From positions 29,215,519-29,279,518 of the forward strand of contig NW_026947485.1 in the NCBI RefSeq assembly GCF_034190915.1: 64,000 nucleotides of DNA, written 5' to 3'. Source of the DNA: Cavia porcellus (taxonomy: Eukaryota; Chordata; Mammalia; Rodentia; Caviidae). The notes below the pieces were generated by a model. That model did no database searches and had not been told where the DNA came from. It worked only from the letters and a program-made list of their open reading frames with translations. The stretch's first letter is position 1. Every line of letters starts with the position of its first letter. The translations under genes and the position numbers were made by a program. This document shows positions 13,760-27,249 of the stretch, one piece after another.

Positions 13760-15045
13760 GAACTGTTAGGCTGAAACCTACCAGACATGACACCAAAAAC
13801 ACAAATGACAAAAGAAAACATATATAAATTAAGCTGCATCAAATTTAAAATTTTTGTACTTCAAGTACACCATTAAGAAAGTGAAATGACAACCCACAGA
13901 TTGAAGAGAATACTTATAGACCATGTATCTGATAAGGGATTAGTGTCTAGAATATAAAAATTACTCAGGATTTAACAATAAAAACACAACTCAATTGATA
14001 AATGAGAAAAGGATATGAATAGGCACTCTCCAAAACATACAAATGGCCATAAACACATGAAAAGATTAGTAATCCTCACACTCTGGGAGGCTGAGGCAAG
14101 AGGACCAGAAATACAAGCCCAGTCTGGGTAACTCAGTAACTTAGTGAGACCCTGCCTCAAAATGACACATTTTTAAAAGTCTGGGGATACAGCTCAGTAT
14201 GAAGGCCCCGGGTTCAGTCTCTAGTACTATTTTAAAAGGGGCAGGAGGTGATCAGTAGTCAGTCAGTAGAAAAATGCCAATCAAAAAGATAACAAGATAC
14301 AACTTTACATTCACCAGTACCAAAAAAACCAAAGTCCAAATAGTAACAAGTCTTGAAGAATATGTGGAGAAATTAAAGCTTATATATTGCCAGTGGGAAC
14401 ATAAAGTGGTGCAGTCATTTGGAAAATATTTGGCAACTTTTCAAAAAGTTTTATCTACGTCTATGACATGACCTCATAATTCTATTCCAAGGCATACACT
14501 CGAGAGACATAAACATATATATTCACACAAAAACTTATACACTAATGTTCACAGAAGCATTATTCACAGTAGTTAAAAGAGGATGCAACACAAACGTCCA
14601 TCAACTGATGAATAAACAAAAAACAGCACACGCTATACACGATGAAGTATTATTGGGCTGTGAAAGGAAATGAAGAACTGATGCACATTACAACACATAT
14701 GAACTGTGAAAACATTACGCTAAGTAAATGAAGCCAAACATAAAAGCCACCTATTACGTGATTCTGTTCATAGGAAATATTCAGATTAGGCAAATGCATT
14801 GAGAAAAAAAGGTAGATTCCTAGTTGACTAGGTCCTTGAGGGAGATAGAGGAGGGGATAGGACAGAAAGAAAACAAAGAGAGATTGCTTATGGTATGAGG
14901 TTTCTTTCTTGTGGTGATAAAAACGTTCTAAATTAAGAAGTGATGCATAACTCTGTGACTATGTGAAAAACCATTAAACTTTATACTTTAACTGGATAAA
15001 TTCTATGATTAAATGTATATGAATAAAGCAATAATAAAACAGACT
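13760..15045 (+). mobile_element. Old L1 3' end (ORF2 C-terminal region)
   Basis: Landmarks of the L1 ORF2 3' third occur in order: 'acaaatgacaaaagaaaac', 'tctgataagggattagtgtctagaat', 'gagaaaaggatatgaataggca', 'gtggagaaatt', 'cagtgggaacataaa', 'gaagcattattcacagtag' and 'cgtccatcaactgatgaata'. All frames are broken. A B1-dID SINE (about 14077-14235) is nested inside, showing the L1 is older. Confidence 0.75.
14077..14235 (+). mobile_element. B1-dID SINE nested in L1
   Basis: The B1 part is CTCTGGGAGGCTGAGGCAAG...GTGAGACCCTGCCTCAAAA. The ID part is GTCTGGGGATACAGCTCAG...CCGGGTTCAGTCTCTAGTAC. It interrupts the L1 ORF2 relic at 13760-15045. Confidence 0.75.
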
Positions 15046-15063
15046 TTAAGAATCCTAGACTTA

Positions 15064-15160
15064 GCCTGGGGATTTAGCTCAGTGGCTCAAGCCCTTGCCT
15101 GGGAAGCACAAGGTCATGAGTTCTATTTTGGGTACCAAAAAAAAAAAAAACACAAAACCT
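15064..15160 (+). mobile_element. ID-type SINE with 13-bp TSD
   Basis: CCTGGGGATTTAGCTCAGTGG body, diverged B-box side (GAGTTCTATTTTGGGTACC) and poly(A). The direct repeats AAGAATCCTAGAC at 15048-15060 and 15161-15173 are identical. Confidence 0.8.
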
Positions 15161-16184
15161 AAGAATCCTAGACACTAGCCCAAATTTCTGATAACTCTGT
15201 AAAATTAAAGTCACCTCCTTTAACCAAGTTTACATGTTCTCAAGAGCAATAATTTTAGGGTTTCATTTAAAATTGCTTTGGTCTTACCCCCATTCTGTAA
15301 TGCAAGATGCTAGCCACATATAGAAAAAGAGTTCCTCAAGAAAGTAAGTTACCTGAGTTCATTATTGAACCTTCCAAAGACATTTTCTTCATTAATACCT
15401 ACATTAATTTTTAAATCTCAGCTTACTGAATTTTTCCTCAAGTACAAAAATATAAACCAAATATCAATTGAAAGTCTGAGGGAAAAAATACTTTGGTAAG
15501 CAAATATAAAAGACTGCATTATATGTTTAACCTTTGTAAAAATACAGACCAATATTGCTTTAATCCTCTCTGAGGGTATTCATTCATAAGACATTACTTA
15601 CTACCACTGACTTTCTAGCCCTGCATTTCAGTTCAGTGTACTACTCTTTCTGTTTGGATCTATTACTCTCTTTAACATTATCTCATTTGGCTCTTGAGTG
15701 AGAATGTTCGGGATATTGTTTTCTTATATAACCTTATAATAGAATCTTCTTAACATAGTTCAAATTCATTCAAATGTTTTCAAAAGTGTATAAAGTTTCA
15801 GTAACTAGTCATCGAGTTCATGTGTAAAACAGGGTGCTTCCTGAAGGCTTATGATGCTTATTAACAGGTTTTTCTAGATATAAAACTTACTCATTCTCAT
15901 AGGTCCATTCTCATATTCTGCAGAAAAAAGCTAAGCCACAGATAGAATGGTTCTGGGAAAGGCACACTATTTGCTAAAGAAATTCTAATCACTGTGCTTT
16001 CAACAAAGGATTTTTAAACCGATCAGGTATTTGGAAACCCTAAAACTTCTACCAGCAAAATCCTATAAAATCCACCTTAGCCAGTAAAGCATATGAACTA
16101 TATAAAGGTGATGGACAAAGCTGTGTTAAATACAGGTGAGGAAAGTCTAAGTCAATCTCCAAAAGGCTGGATAACAGTAATAAT

Positions 16185-16385
16185 TTGCACTTAACAAGTC
16201 TTTACCACAGACCAGGCAAATAGTATAAGCTCTTTATGTGTTTTATCCAATTTAAAACTAGTTAAAAGCCAGGGGATATGGGTACCATTATCTTCATTCG
16301 ATAAATGAGAAAACTCATAAAAGGCAACTGGCCAGAGTAACAAAGGTAAGTATCAAGAAACCAGAATTTGAAAACAACCAATTAT
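16185..16385. repeat. MIR-like ancient SINE
   Basis: 'CCACAGACCAGGCAAATAGTATAAGCTC', 'GGTACCATTATCTTCATTCGATAAATGAGAAAACT' and 'AACCAGAATTTG' follow the order of the complement of a MIR element. It is diverged, with no tail. Confidence 0.55.
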
Positions 16386-16949
16386 AATTCAAGATTCTGT
16401 TCTTGATCACCATGTTTTATTTTTGGAGTGGCTCAGGTAGGTCCAATTCTGTATCTGCCCCAGAAGGAATGAAACTAAAAAGAGAAGAACAAGCGAAGAT
16501 CCAGTTAAGCTCTGCTTCCATATTTTTGTCTAGCTATTAGGCATTCTGGATGTTCATTGTTAGCTCAACTCAGCCGTCCAAATCCACACTCATTTTCAGT
16601 TTCATTTTCCTCCAAACTTATTGTCCTCCTAATTTTCACATTTCACTCTATTTTTCTAGTCATTCAAATTTTACATTTTGTGCTCATCTTTGGCCCCTCT
16701 CTCTTTCTTCTAAATTATATATATATATTTGTATATATATAATATATATTTGAAGTCCTATGCATTCTTCCTCAGGTATAGCCTTTCCTTTCTAGTTACA
16801 CTGTCCCTATCCTAGTCTAGTTTCTGATCACCATGTATATGGAATAGCCCTTTACCTCAAGGTTAAACTCCCTTCAGTCTACAACTAGCTACATCTATCT
16901 AAAATTCCATTTCTCATCACATTGTCTTAATCAAAAAAGAAACATAGGT

Positions 16950-17500
16950 CATCAAATTGTAGTGATATATGCAGACCCATGCTTATGGCAGCACAATTTA
17001 TAATAAATAAATCTCGGAAATGGCCGATATGCCCATCAACAGATGAATGAATAAATAAAATGTGGTATTTATACACAATAGAGTATGACTTTGCCATAAA
17101 AAAACAATAAATTTTAGGCATTCATAGGTAAATGGATGCACCTTGAGGCCATAAAATTAAAATAAATAGGCACACAAGCTTAAATACCACATGGTTTCTC
17201 TTATATGAAAATAGAAATAAAGAGCAAACTAAAAGATAATAAGGAGTAGGGAGATCTTTTTCAGATGAGAAGGAAAATAAAGAAATGGGGAAACAGAAGG
17301 AAAGGGAAAGAGGATGGAAAAATTGAAGGAAACAATGGAAATAGAGCTTTTAAATGAGAAGAGGACAAGATGTGGAAGTATTAGGGAGAAGTGAGGATAA
17401 GGAATAAAAAAATTAAGATGCATTATATACATGTATCAAGTTCCCATAATAAATGTAATCATTATGTATACAAATGTGTACTAATAAAAAATTTAAGTCT
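16950..17500 (+). mobile_element. Old L1 3' end fragment
   Basis: 'GCTTATGGCAGCACAATTTATAATA', 'CGATATGCCCATCAACAGATGAATGAATAAA' and 'GTGGTATTTATACACAATAGAGTATGACTTTGCCATAAA' match the conserved L1 ORF2 3' region. A purine-rich stretch (about 17250-17400) as in L1 3'UTRs follows. No open frame survives. Confidence 0.7.
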
Positions 17501-18284
17501 AAAACGAATACACATTCTACAGAATCAATTCTTCATAATACCATTTAAAGTCCTTAATACTTGGATTTTACCTTGCCTAAAAAAGGAAAATTATTTTTAG
17601 AGAAGCAGAAACCAATTCTGAATGGTAGTATCTTAAACTAAGTAACTCAGTGGTTAAATCAGTACCTGAAGCCAGAACCAAAGCTTTTATCCACCACTCC
17701 GGTCCTTCCTCATCCCCCAGTCTTCTCCAGCCTTTCTCACTCCTGTTATTCTTTCCATATTTCCTCAAATTGCTCTTGCCAGTTGCATTTCTTCTTGCCC
17801 CCTACTCCTTCAGTTATCTCAAAAGTACTCTTCCTTCTATACTCTACTAATTAAAATTCTACCTGTCCAGATTAAGTTCTAGTTCACACTACAGCTTCTT
17901 CCATAAAGTATCCACTGTTACCAGTCTACAATAGCTTCTTTCTCTAACCTCTTGGAGTATTTGTCAATGCCACACATTTCTGTATTTGAGTAATGTTAAC
18001 AAAAACAGCAAACAACAACAACAACAAAAAAAAACCAACTATTACGTATGCATCCATCTTACCCACAGAAAGACTGCAATTCTTTAGGGAAAAGGGTAGT
18101 TCTTTACTATTGTTTCTAGAACCTAGATTCCTCCAGAAAGTTGGCCTTCACTTTAAGTGACTATATCAAAGGCTGGATTAACGTATTTATTTGGACTACC
18201 TCTGTCTGGAGAGAAAGAAGCAATTCTTACTCAAGAAATTATTTTAATATATCAGTTGAGAAAATGCTTTAATGATGCCTCTTG

Positions 18285-18380
18285 GTTAGACCCTGCCTGA
18301 AAAACAGTAAAAGAGCTGGACTGTAGTTCAGTAGTACTGCACTTGCCTAGGATGCCGAGGACCTGGACCAAGACCCCTGT
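18285..18380 (+). mobile_element. Truncated B1-dID SINE
   Basis: The end of a B1 unit (TTAGACCCTGCCTGAAAAAC) runs directly into an ID unit (GAGCTGGACTGTAGTTCAGTAG...GGACCTGG). Confidence 0.5.
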
Positions 18381-18454
18381 TTAAGCAACAGACTAACAGC
18401 AAGGAAGGGCTGGGGTTGAGGGGAAAGAGCAAGTTGTTTTCAGTAGATCAACAA

Positions 18455-18592
18455 GTCTGTACCAGGTATGCTGGTGTACGCCTGTATTTTCATGAAATAG
18501 AAAGATTACCTCAAGTTTGAGGCCAGCCTGGGCTTCATAATGACTTCAAGGCCAGCCGGAACCACATAGATCTTGTTTCAAAAAGAAAAACA
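18455..18592 (+). mobile_element. B1 SINE
   Basis: CAGGTATGCTGGTGTACGCC, then TTTGAGGCCAGCCTGGGC and CTTGTTTCAAAAAGAAAAA: 7SL-derived B1 landmarks with a poly(A) end. Confidence 0.6.
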
Positions 18593-19364
18593 AAATTCTG
18601 AGTAACTCCTAACAACCAGAAAGCAACAAAGATTGAAATAATGAGGATTCTACAGAGGACATCAAAGCCCGGAGGAAATCAAAGACAATGAGTGCTAACT
18701 TTTGTGAAGGAATGTTAGAAATACGCTACACGCAGGGTTACAGGATGATGAGGAGGTCACTCACTACAAAACTATAACCAAAGCCTCAGGAATCAATGGG
18801 TCCATTCTCAGAAATAACTGGCAGCAAAGGCTTTAGTACCTCTGGGCTAAATTCTGAATTCTACTCTCTAAACAAAGGGCACCAGCTCCTGCAGAGAGCT
18901 CCCAGGTAAGATACCGAGACCCAGAGAAAAGTTGAGCAGACCTTAGTTCCAGAGGACCCCACTCCAACACCAAAAAAAGTATGGGAAAGGTAAAAAATGT
19001 ATAATTATGAATGAAATTCACACATTTAACATTTCCTGGGTAATGTTCTATTTAGGGCCGGGAGCTCCAGTTTGCCTTTTTGGTCCTCTTTGAAAGGCCC
19101 TGGAGACAAACAACCTCTAGGAAATCTCAGAGCCTTATTTAGGGGCCTGGTCAGACCTTGATTTCAAAAGAAAAGTCTTTCAGAATAATGGATACACAAG
19201 GTACCTCACTACTCAACCTGGTCTTCTCTGGTAATAGGACGTAGATATCACCTGAAATAAAACCAGCAGAATCCTAGCTGAAGAAGGTTAGTATATTAAA
19301 TTTACACGTGTGCATATGATTGGGTTTATTCCTAAGCCTGTACAGATTCATCATGAAGCTCATT

Positions 19365-19455
19365 TATAAATATATAAATATTTATATTATATTATAATTT
19401 ATATTATATAAATAAAAGTTAAATATAATAAATATAAATATATAAAATAAATTAT
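19365..19455. repeat. AT-rich simple repeat
   Basis: Almost pure A/T with TATAAATA and TATATTATA motifs, partly self-complementary. Confidence 0.75.
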
Positions 19456-22400
19456 CCTTTTTTAAGCAATCTTTTGGAATAAATGATTTTATGTGTTTCA
19501 CTTATAAATTCAAATTTCTAAATACTGGAGTTTCCCAAAGGAACACATACCAAAAAAGGGAAAAATTCATTTAATATCATAAACTATGATCAAAATAATT
19601 TAGCCTTTGTCTTAATCCCTAAGTTTTAACAGCACCATCTTATCCCTAAACAAGCATTATTTCCTAACAACTTATATCCCTGCCAGTGCCCCTAGCTTTC
19701 AATGGCTGATTTTATTTGGGAAATTTTAGTTAGGAAGATACCAGGACAATAAATGACTCTTCGGTATCTTCAGTTTCATTTTGGCCTTCCTACATTCACA
19801 CCCCCAAGGTTCCAGATTCTTATCCACAAAGTGATTATGGTCTAAGACTGAATCAGATTTGTAACAAATGTCCACTGGGATCCTTCGACCTATCATTGAT
19901 GAGCAGAGCCAATATATGTCTTCTAGCTCACTGAATCCTTTCACCTTACCTCAGGGACTTTCCACAGTGCTACATGGTTAGAAGCTTCTTTCATAAATGA
20001 CAACAATAAATGAAAATTATTTTCAGAATGAAAAAATGAAAACTAAAGTCATTATATAATATCTAAAAGTTACCCTACAATCACCACCTTAGTGCCTAAA
20101 TATCGTAACATTTGTACAATAAGGGAGATTCTTTTTTAATGTTTTAAGTCTCATCTCTAATTTTATCTGATTACTGACATGTACAAGCATACTAATACTC
20201 CAATATACCTCCCCTACACAATAAAGCATAAAACTTCTATCAGTGATGTGACAGTCTAGACTCTACTGATTTTTTTAATTTTCCAGAAAAATTAAACATA
20301 AAGCTAATAAAATGAAACTTCTAGTAAGTATAATTTCAACATTACCATATAAATTAATACTGATAGCTGTCATGTGGTCATTTATAAATAAAATATAGGT
20401 TCTTACTTTTTCCTAAAAGATAATTCACCAAGGCATTTTTCTCCTTTTTTGTAATTAGTCTTAAAATGTATTTTAAAAAAAATAAACATAGAAAATGTTT
20501 CCAAAGAGAGAGATGAAAAAATTACAAAATATGGTATTTTTATGTTGCAAGCTACCCAAAAATCTATCACAATTTATGTTACAATTCTAGTCATCAATAA
20601 GGTACTTTTTTTCAATGTGCCACTCAAAAATCAATTATATCAACTCTTTTGTATAAAGAAGCAGCATACCTTTCAGGCAACTAGTATTAATGAGTAGACA
20701 TGACTATAGAATCTCCATCTGTTTCTCTGACAAAGCTGTGGCTACTCGAGTCTCTCATTGAAATTCCATTAATCTGGTGTACCAAGGTCCAATGTGAAAA
20801 TCAAAACTCCATCTAACCCTTTATCAGCTCACAATAACCTACAAGTGAACTCTGCCTGTTAGCATGCAGCAAGTTATGATTTTGCTATCAATCAGGCAGT
20901 TGGCCAATAAAAAAAAAAGGCAGGTTGGAAACAGCATGTCTGGCAGGGTTTGGAGATTTTGTTTTTGTTTTCTGTTTTCATTCCCATTCAATTTCTATAG
21001 GGTGTCTGGACCTTGTGAGATTATGCATTATTCTTCTTGGTTGTGATTTAATTGCTACCAGCAATCAAGTCGAAGCATCACTGAAGTGTGCTTGAATTTC
21101 ATTAGAAGATATAACTTATGCTACTTTCCTACAGTACCTAATAAACCATAAAGAAACCAAAACACATATGGCTTGAGGGAATAACTGGAAAATTAGGTGG
21201 CCATTTGGGAACTGAGTGAACTTTTGAACCAGAGAAACAGAGAAAAAGAAATATTAAAGGGAAAGACAGACTTAGAATGCACATAGAGACATGCAGGTTT
21301 GACCTTTTCAGTACCTTGAAAATTACATTATCATTATGAAAAATACATATCATGTTTAGAGTTTATAATCCATCAAAGTTCACATACTTTGTTAGTGCCT
21401 ACCATAAGGTAAAAGTCAAAAGGACAAAACAACAATATGATTTGACAAAAGACCTTTGGGTGACCTGTGCTAAATTGGTTATACTTATTGTAAGTGCATT
21501 ATCTTTTTTATAATTAATACATTATTAAACTGAGGTCACATAATGAAGGAAAACTTATTCAGGAAAGGAAAGCAAACACAGACAAAATTTAAATTGTAGG
21601 AAGAAAAGAATGATATGAAGAGATATATTTTACATTTAGAAATTAAAAAGTTCAAGTGGAGGCTTGAAAATTAACATATAATAATGTTCTTAGAAGAAAA
21701 TGTAAAACTATTAAAATCACATTATTTATATCTCAAAAATGAATAACTGAAATTTTCAATCTACTTAAGTATTACTCAAATAGTCAAATATTTAAATGTT
21801 GATTTAAATAAAGTCCAGTCATGTATAAATGTCATTACATAGGATATCGATAAGCTAATCTAACAACAAAGTTTTTCATATTTTTGTGTTCCTGTATACT
21901 TGGTTATAAAAATATATGATGTTATCAGTAGAAAATTTTTAGCTCTCACAGAATGCAACTGTTGGATTTCTTTCTAGGTTGCAATTTTTTAAGAATGCAC
22001 ATAATACTTTCCTGTACATCAAAATATTTATTTTGAAACTCTGAATGTATCTATTCTATTGAGTACATTTTGTGTTTATTCTTGAGTAAAGTCTTCTCTA
22101 TGTGTGTACATATATAAGTATATATACATACATACACATGACATCTCCCAACATTTTACAGAGAAGCAAAAAATAATGTGTCTGAAAAATAGTACAACTT
22201 AAATAATAATTCATTGTTGTGCCTGGAAATACTACTTGATCAATTATAAAATATTTTCTAGCAGAAATGCTTTTGAAGATGAGACTAGGAAGGGTAATGC
22301 TGTTTTGTATACTAAGTAGAATGAAGAGAAGTGTGTATCTTTGTAAAATAAAGGGAATAAAAATGGGAAAAAAAATTCCTGCCTTTAAAAGTAGAAATTA

Positions 22401-23500
22401 AATGTAAAAGTCAACATAAAATGGGTATGATTATTATTGCTACACATTGTACAAAGTTCTGGTTATAAAAAAAGATTGTTTTGTTCTGAATCAGTGGTTA
22501 GAATGTTTATCACTTATGCATGTACTTGACTTATCCCTGTTCTGCAATAGACATAATTTTATACCTCATAAAAGCAATTTATGTTTCCAAAGGGAATAAT
22601 CTGGATAACATAAAATGTGGAGTGCTCTGTTGCAAGAAGCATATTTTCATTCAGCAATTGTATTTAGAGATGGAACTGCACAGTTTGATCATCATATAGT
22701 GGCAGAAAGCATTATTCATTTCTACCTTTACGTGAAACTTTGAGTGCCACAAATTAATATGCGTGGCTAATTTATCGATACACATTCTTAATTTATAACT
22801 ATATATTACCCTTATAAGGGTTCTACAGTGTAGATGCACTCATTTGGCTGTAAGAGAGAAAGCACATGCTATACTAAGTTTCATAACTCCAACAACATTC
22901 AGTGGCTTTTAGAAATTAAGAGATAAACAACTTCATTACTAATTCGATTAATACAAAACGCTATAATATTACTGCATAACACAGTGCATTTTAAGTGCCA
23001 ATCAGAAAAATGAAAATGTGTGTTAAAAGAAGCATTCGATAAAAAAAAAACCTGTCTCGATGTGAAAAGGCAATGCAGGAAAATAGTTTAATATTTTTTT
23101 AATATTTCATGAAATCATCTTGTGTAAGATTTTTACAAAAATAGATCAGAAACCATTTTAATTGTTTATAAAATAAATAATACAACAAACTATTAAACAC
23201 AATAAAATTAAGCAAGAACTTGATAATATTAAATTAACCAACAAACTGTTACTAATAATATTCATACAATTTTGCAAGCACTGTCCTAAAAATCCTGGTA
23301 AAGAAAATTTCCTAGAAAAATAGCAAGTATATACTTAGGGAAACCTCAGCTAGAACCACTAGAGAGAGCTCTTCTGTTCCTTAAAAGGTGCTGGTAAAGG
23401 TAACTTATCCCAAGCCTCTGCCTTATGCTTTCAGATGAGACCTTCACCTGCCTTGTGTGAAAATGTCAAGAGGTATACACTATGGGAAAATGTCACATAC

Positions 23501-23608
23501 CATCAGTGGGGGCGTCATCATCTTTATCATATCGTTCTGAGGCTAAGGAAATTGTATCAGGAGGCCCAGCAAAAGGGTCATCATATTCTTCCCCCTCTTC
23601 TGCATCAC
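23501..23608 (-). CDS. SKAP2: SKAP2 coding exon 4
   Basis: On the minus strand this 108-bp exon encodes GDAEEGEEYDDPFAGPPDTI and continues to ...KDDDAPTDG, matching residues about 67-103 of SKAP2, an adaptor that couples Src-family kinases and FYB/ADAP to integrin and cytoskeletal signalling in leukocytes. It begins after a TTTATAG acceptor with phase 2 (the G of the first Gly codon comes from exon 3) and ends ...GATG|GTATGTG, leaving one base of the next Gly codon. The acidic stretch contains the EEYDD tyrosine equivalent to human Y75, a known phosphorylation site. It lies between the N-terminal helical dimerisation region and the PH domain, whose exons are outside the window. Seen directly: frame, splice sites, residues. 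Known from the family: function. Very confident. Confidence 0.97.
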
Positions 23609-24655
23609 CTATAAAGAATCAGAAAAATGTATTTTATGATTTAACTATTTAAAATTATGTTACTTTGTTCAAAGAGTTAAGTTTTATTCTTAAACTCAGT
23701 CACTATCACAAGAAACAAAAAAAACTTTCTGAACTATGTAAAAGACATCCCATATTGGCTTATCTCCATTGTAATATACAAAGGATGATCAAAAGTATGA
23801 ATATGAACTTTTAAAATTGCTATTAATACCCCAAAACTATAAAAATAGGAATATTAACTTAAAAATGCTATTAACATCCCTAACACTACTCTTCCTCGCT
23901 TTGAATGTACTTATCCCATCATTTTTGTGACTTTCTGGAGCAGTTCTGGAAGTCCTCCTTCATACCTTTATGAGGTATGATCAAAATAAAAATACAATGA
24001 CCGCTGCTGCCAAATGCCACCCAACCGAAAGGCAGGCTTGTAAAAACATTACAGTGTGTCCTCATCCACTCTACCCACTGGATCTTCCCCCAAAGTCGAA
24101 ATGACCATGAAAGGTTAAAGTTTTAAATTGTTTCAGGACATCAAGGCAGCTACAACAGCATAAGTAAAGACATTCACGAGAGAGAATTCCAAAGCAGCTT
24201 CAGAAAGTGGCAAGAAGGATGGGATACATGTGTTTGAAGCAAGGGGAAGTATTTTGATGGGGATTAATGGCAATGTGTCTTTTACTGTAATAATTTTTAA
24301 ATTTTAAATACACACCACACTTTTATCACACCTTGTAATAGTTTCTAACGGTCAGGACACACCTGCTTATTGGTGACACAAAAGGATACAGTCACAACAT
24401 TGTTATATTCTCTATAAGGAATTCCAAAAGCAGAAAGATAAAATAAAATTCAAAATAACCCCCAAAAATCAAAGGAACAATAATCAAAAGAGAAAGCAAA
24501 CACAGCACAGAAAATAATTCAAGTAATCCTATTTATTCATTCAATAATTTGAAAAGTTATGGTCAGAAATCGATACTTTGAAGCCATATGAACACCTTTT
24601 ATTTTCACTTTAAAAACACAGGATAGCATTAGAATAGATTAAAAATACTCAGTAT

Positions 24656-24777
24656 GGGGCTGGGGATTTAGCTCAGCGGCATAAGCACCTGCCTTGCAAG
24701 CAGACAGTCGTGGGTTCGATCCCTGGTACCGATAAAAAGGAAAAAGACACAAAAAACAACAACAACAACAACAAAAA
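24656..24777 (+). mobile_element. Young ID-type SINE
   Basis: Full ID body with A box (GGGGCTGGGGATTTAGCTCA) and B box (GGGTTCGATCCCTGG), tail GATAAAAAGGAAAAAGACAC, then (CAA)n. Imperfect flanking repeats (AAAAATACTCAGTA upstream, AAAAACTCAGTA downstream) mark the insertion. Confidence 0.88.
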
Positions 24778-26335
24778 ACTCAGTACATTTTTAGAACAGA
24801 AATCCTTTATAGAAAAAAACTGCTTGAAAACTTACAATCTTCAAAAAAATCCAAACATATCTGAAAGCACTTTTAAGTTTCATTTAGTAGCGTGCTACCA
24901 TTTTTTAATGTTCTAGCCAGTTTCCTGCTTGACTTCCAAACCCTGGGTTGGCAGGTTTGGGATATAAAAAAAAAAATCTGTTTCCTTTAGATTATTTAGT
25001 CCCCATGAAAAAAATCTTTAGTTTGTTTTCTCCATACACTCAGCTGAAATAATTTTTTAAACACTGAATCAACTATTTGTCAGTCCCGTAATTTTCACAG
25101 GGATTCAACAATAAAAAGATAATGTACTATATCAAATATCTAACTTTTAACAACTGAAGAAAAACCAGCAGGCTCAGGAATTATGCAAAGGGAATGGCAA
25201 AAATCCTCACAGGAATCCTGGATGGAGTACCTACAACATTACCTTTGGGCCATGGTGTTTGGGTAGATCTAGATTAGAGCTACTAGTATTTTCATAATGA
25301 TGTATAATCCTCTAACACCCATTTCTTGGAATTCATCCTGTTTTTTGGTATAATTTTGGTAGAGGAAATAGTTTCTGCAAACAGCACCATCAAAATAATT
25401 TAAAAGTTAAATATTCATTTCCTTATAATTTTGCTGTAGCATGCACAATCATCTTTGTCTTGAAAATACAGATAGTAACATCTGTCATGAAGGCAACAGA
25501 GTACAGAAATGGTTATCTTGTCATTCTTAGTGATTCTATCACTAGGTACACTAAACATGGTGATGTTTCTTCCCCAACTAAAATCTCAAAGAATATACAT
25601 GTATACTACTCAGAGTTCAAGTCTTATCTTTTTTTTCTTTTGAGATGGCCAAAGTACTTTGCAGAACATTGAACGATTGCTTATAATATTTCTTCTATGA
25701 AAAGAAAACCCCTCTAATTTCAAAAATAAGGCAAAAGAAATCTCACAAAGAACCACTAAAAATATTTTAAATATGTCATTATAGAATGTGAAACATATAG
25801 TTGTTAAGATCACAAAATTCTGTTACTCTTACTTACTAGAATCTTTACATATGAATTTTTATGGTATGAATTTTCTAAGATTATCTGATATCACACATCA
25901 AAAATTAAATCTGATTTTTAAAAAGACATTAGGATATTTCAGAATTTAGCACTTATTCTGTTATGACTATAAAAATAGTAAAACCAAAGAATATACAGAA
26001 ATTATTTTGAAAAAATTCTAGTGTGCAGGCTTAAATCTCTGAAATTCTACATGGAAATGGACAGATAAAATGTAAAAGTTTTAAAAACCTGAGGGATCTC
26101 ATCTTCCTCAGATAACATCTATTATACATTTTTATGTGTACATATACACCATACACACAAATACACAGAACATTTATCTACATGTGACATGTATATTCTA
26201 TATCCACACATATAGCAAAAGGATTATTAAAGTTATAAACTCAATAATAATATAGCCTTATTTATTTTACACAAATGGGTTTCTGACATAATGAAAAACA
26301 TATGGGTCTTTGTTTTCTTTTTAAATACTTTTCAG

Positions 26336-26410
26336 AGCTAAGCATTTAGCTTGGTGGTAGAGTGCCGCCCTATAATGCATAAAACCCGGGGGTTAAATCC
26401 CCAACACTTT
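26336..26410 (+). mobile_element. ID-type SINE (old)
   Basis: AGCTAAGCATTTAGCTTGGTGGTAGAGTG...GGGGGTTAAATCCCCAACAC retains the A- and B-box spacing of an ID element but is diverged. Confidence 0.6.
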
Positions 26411-26454
26411 TCCAAAGAGTTTTTTTTTTCAGATTTTTATTAAAGTGAAAATGA

Positions 26455-26650
26455 CAGTTGGGTATAGTGGGGCACACCTGTAATTCCAGCACTCTATGAA
26501 GCTGAGACAGGAGGATCACAAGCCCAAGCCTAACCTGGGCAACTAGGCAACTTAATAAGACCCTGTGTTGAAATAAAAAAAAAAATAAGAAAAGGGCAGG
26601 GAATACAGTCCAGCATGAAAGCCCTAGATTCACTCCCTAGTGTCACAAAA
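26455..26650 (+). mobile_element. B1-dID SINE
   Basis: The B1 unit (GGTATAGTGGGGCACACCTG...GGAGGATCACAAGCCCAAGCC...AAGACCCTGTGTTGAAATAAAAA) is followed by a deleted ID unit (GGCAGGGAATACAGTCCAGC...TTCACTCCCTAGTGTCAC). Confidence 0.75.
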
Positions 26651-27249
26651 AGAAGGTGAGATTGTCTTCAATTTACCCATTCTAAGAACTGCAGTTAACT
26701 GAATTTTTTAAAAGTAGTATGATATTTACATTTTTACAATAAAAATAAATGCAGCTGACTTGACTTTTCCCCTACACACTGAAGGAATGTCCTTTGAGTC
26801 TACTCAGAAACTAAAGCATCAATATGGTATCTATACAGTGGTATTCCCTTCTTCTCCACTGCATTAAATGTAAAGAACACACTTTTCAGCAAGGTCTCTA
26901 TGCTACAGTTGTTCCAGTGATGATCCATTCATTTTCCCCCTGCCTAATTTTGGTTTTCAATCCAACAAAGAATGAAAGCTCCTGCTTTATAGGGAGCTTT
27001 ACTTGAACAGAGGGGTCGCTGTTGAGTAGTACAAAGCATTTTTCCTCCCCAGGGGCCAAGTATTTTTAGCTATACCTGCAAAGAATTCTATAAACTAAAA
27101 AGAAAATGCTCAACTTGTGTTTATACAATTAAAAAAACTGAACTCCAAATCAACAATGGGGCATCAGGTAAATGTATCCAATACAATTTACAGACATAAT
27201 TGAAAGCATTACAGACTAATCAGACATCTAAAAGAAAAGCATGCTCAAA

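Larger units (their letters stand above)
1..23500 (-). other. SKAP2: SKAP2 intron 4 (partial)
   Basis: This is non-coding AT-rich sequence downstream of SKAP2 exon 4 on the minus strand. It holds SINEs, an old L1 3' end (13760-15045), a second L1 3' fragment (about 16950-17500), MIR-like fragments, a hAT-like relic and microsatellites, listed separately. I looked for the next expected SKAP2 exon, which begins the segment leading into the PH domain, and did not find it, so the intron continues past the left edge. Open frames here are short and lack recognisable protein similarity. Confidence 0.8.

Noticed and set aside
1..23500. Further SKAP2 exons (PH domain region)
   Set aside because: I searched the minus strand for the expected next exon following GATG|GTATGTG and saw no matching coding segment with splice sites.
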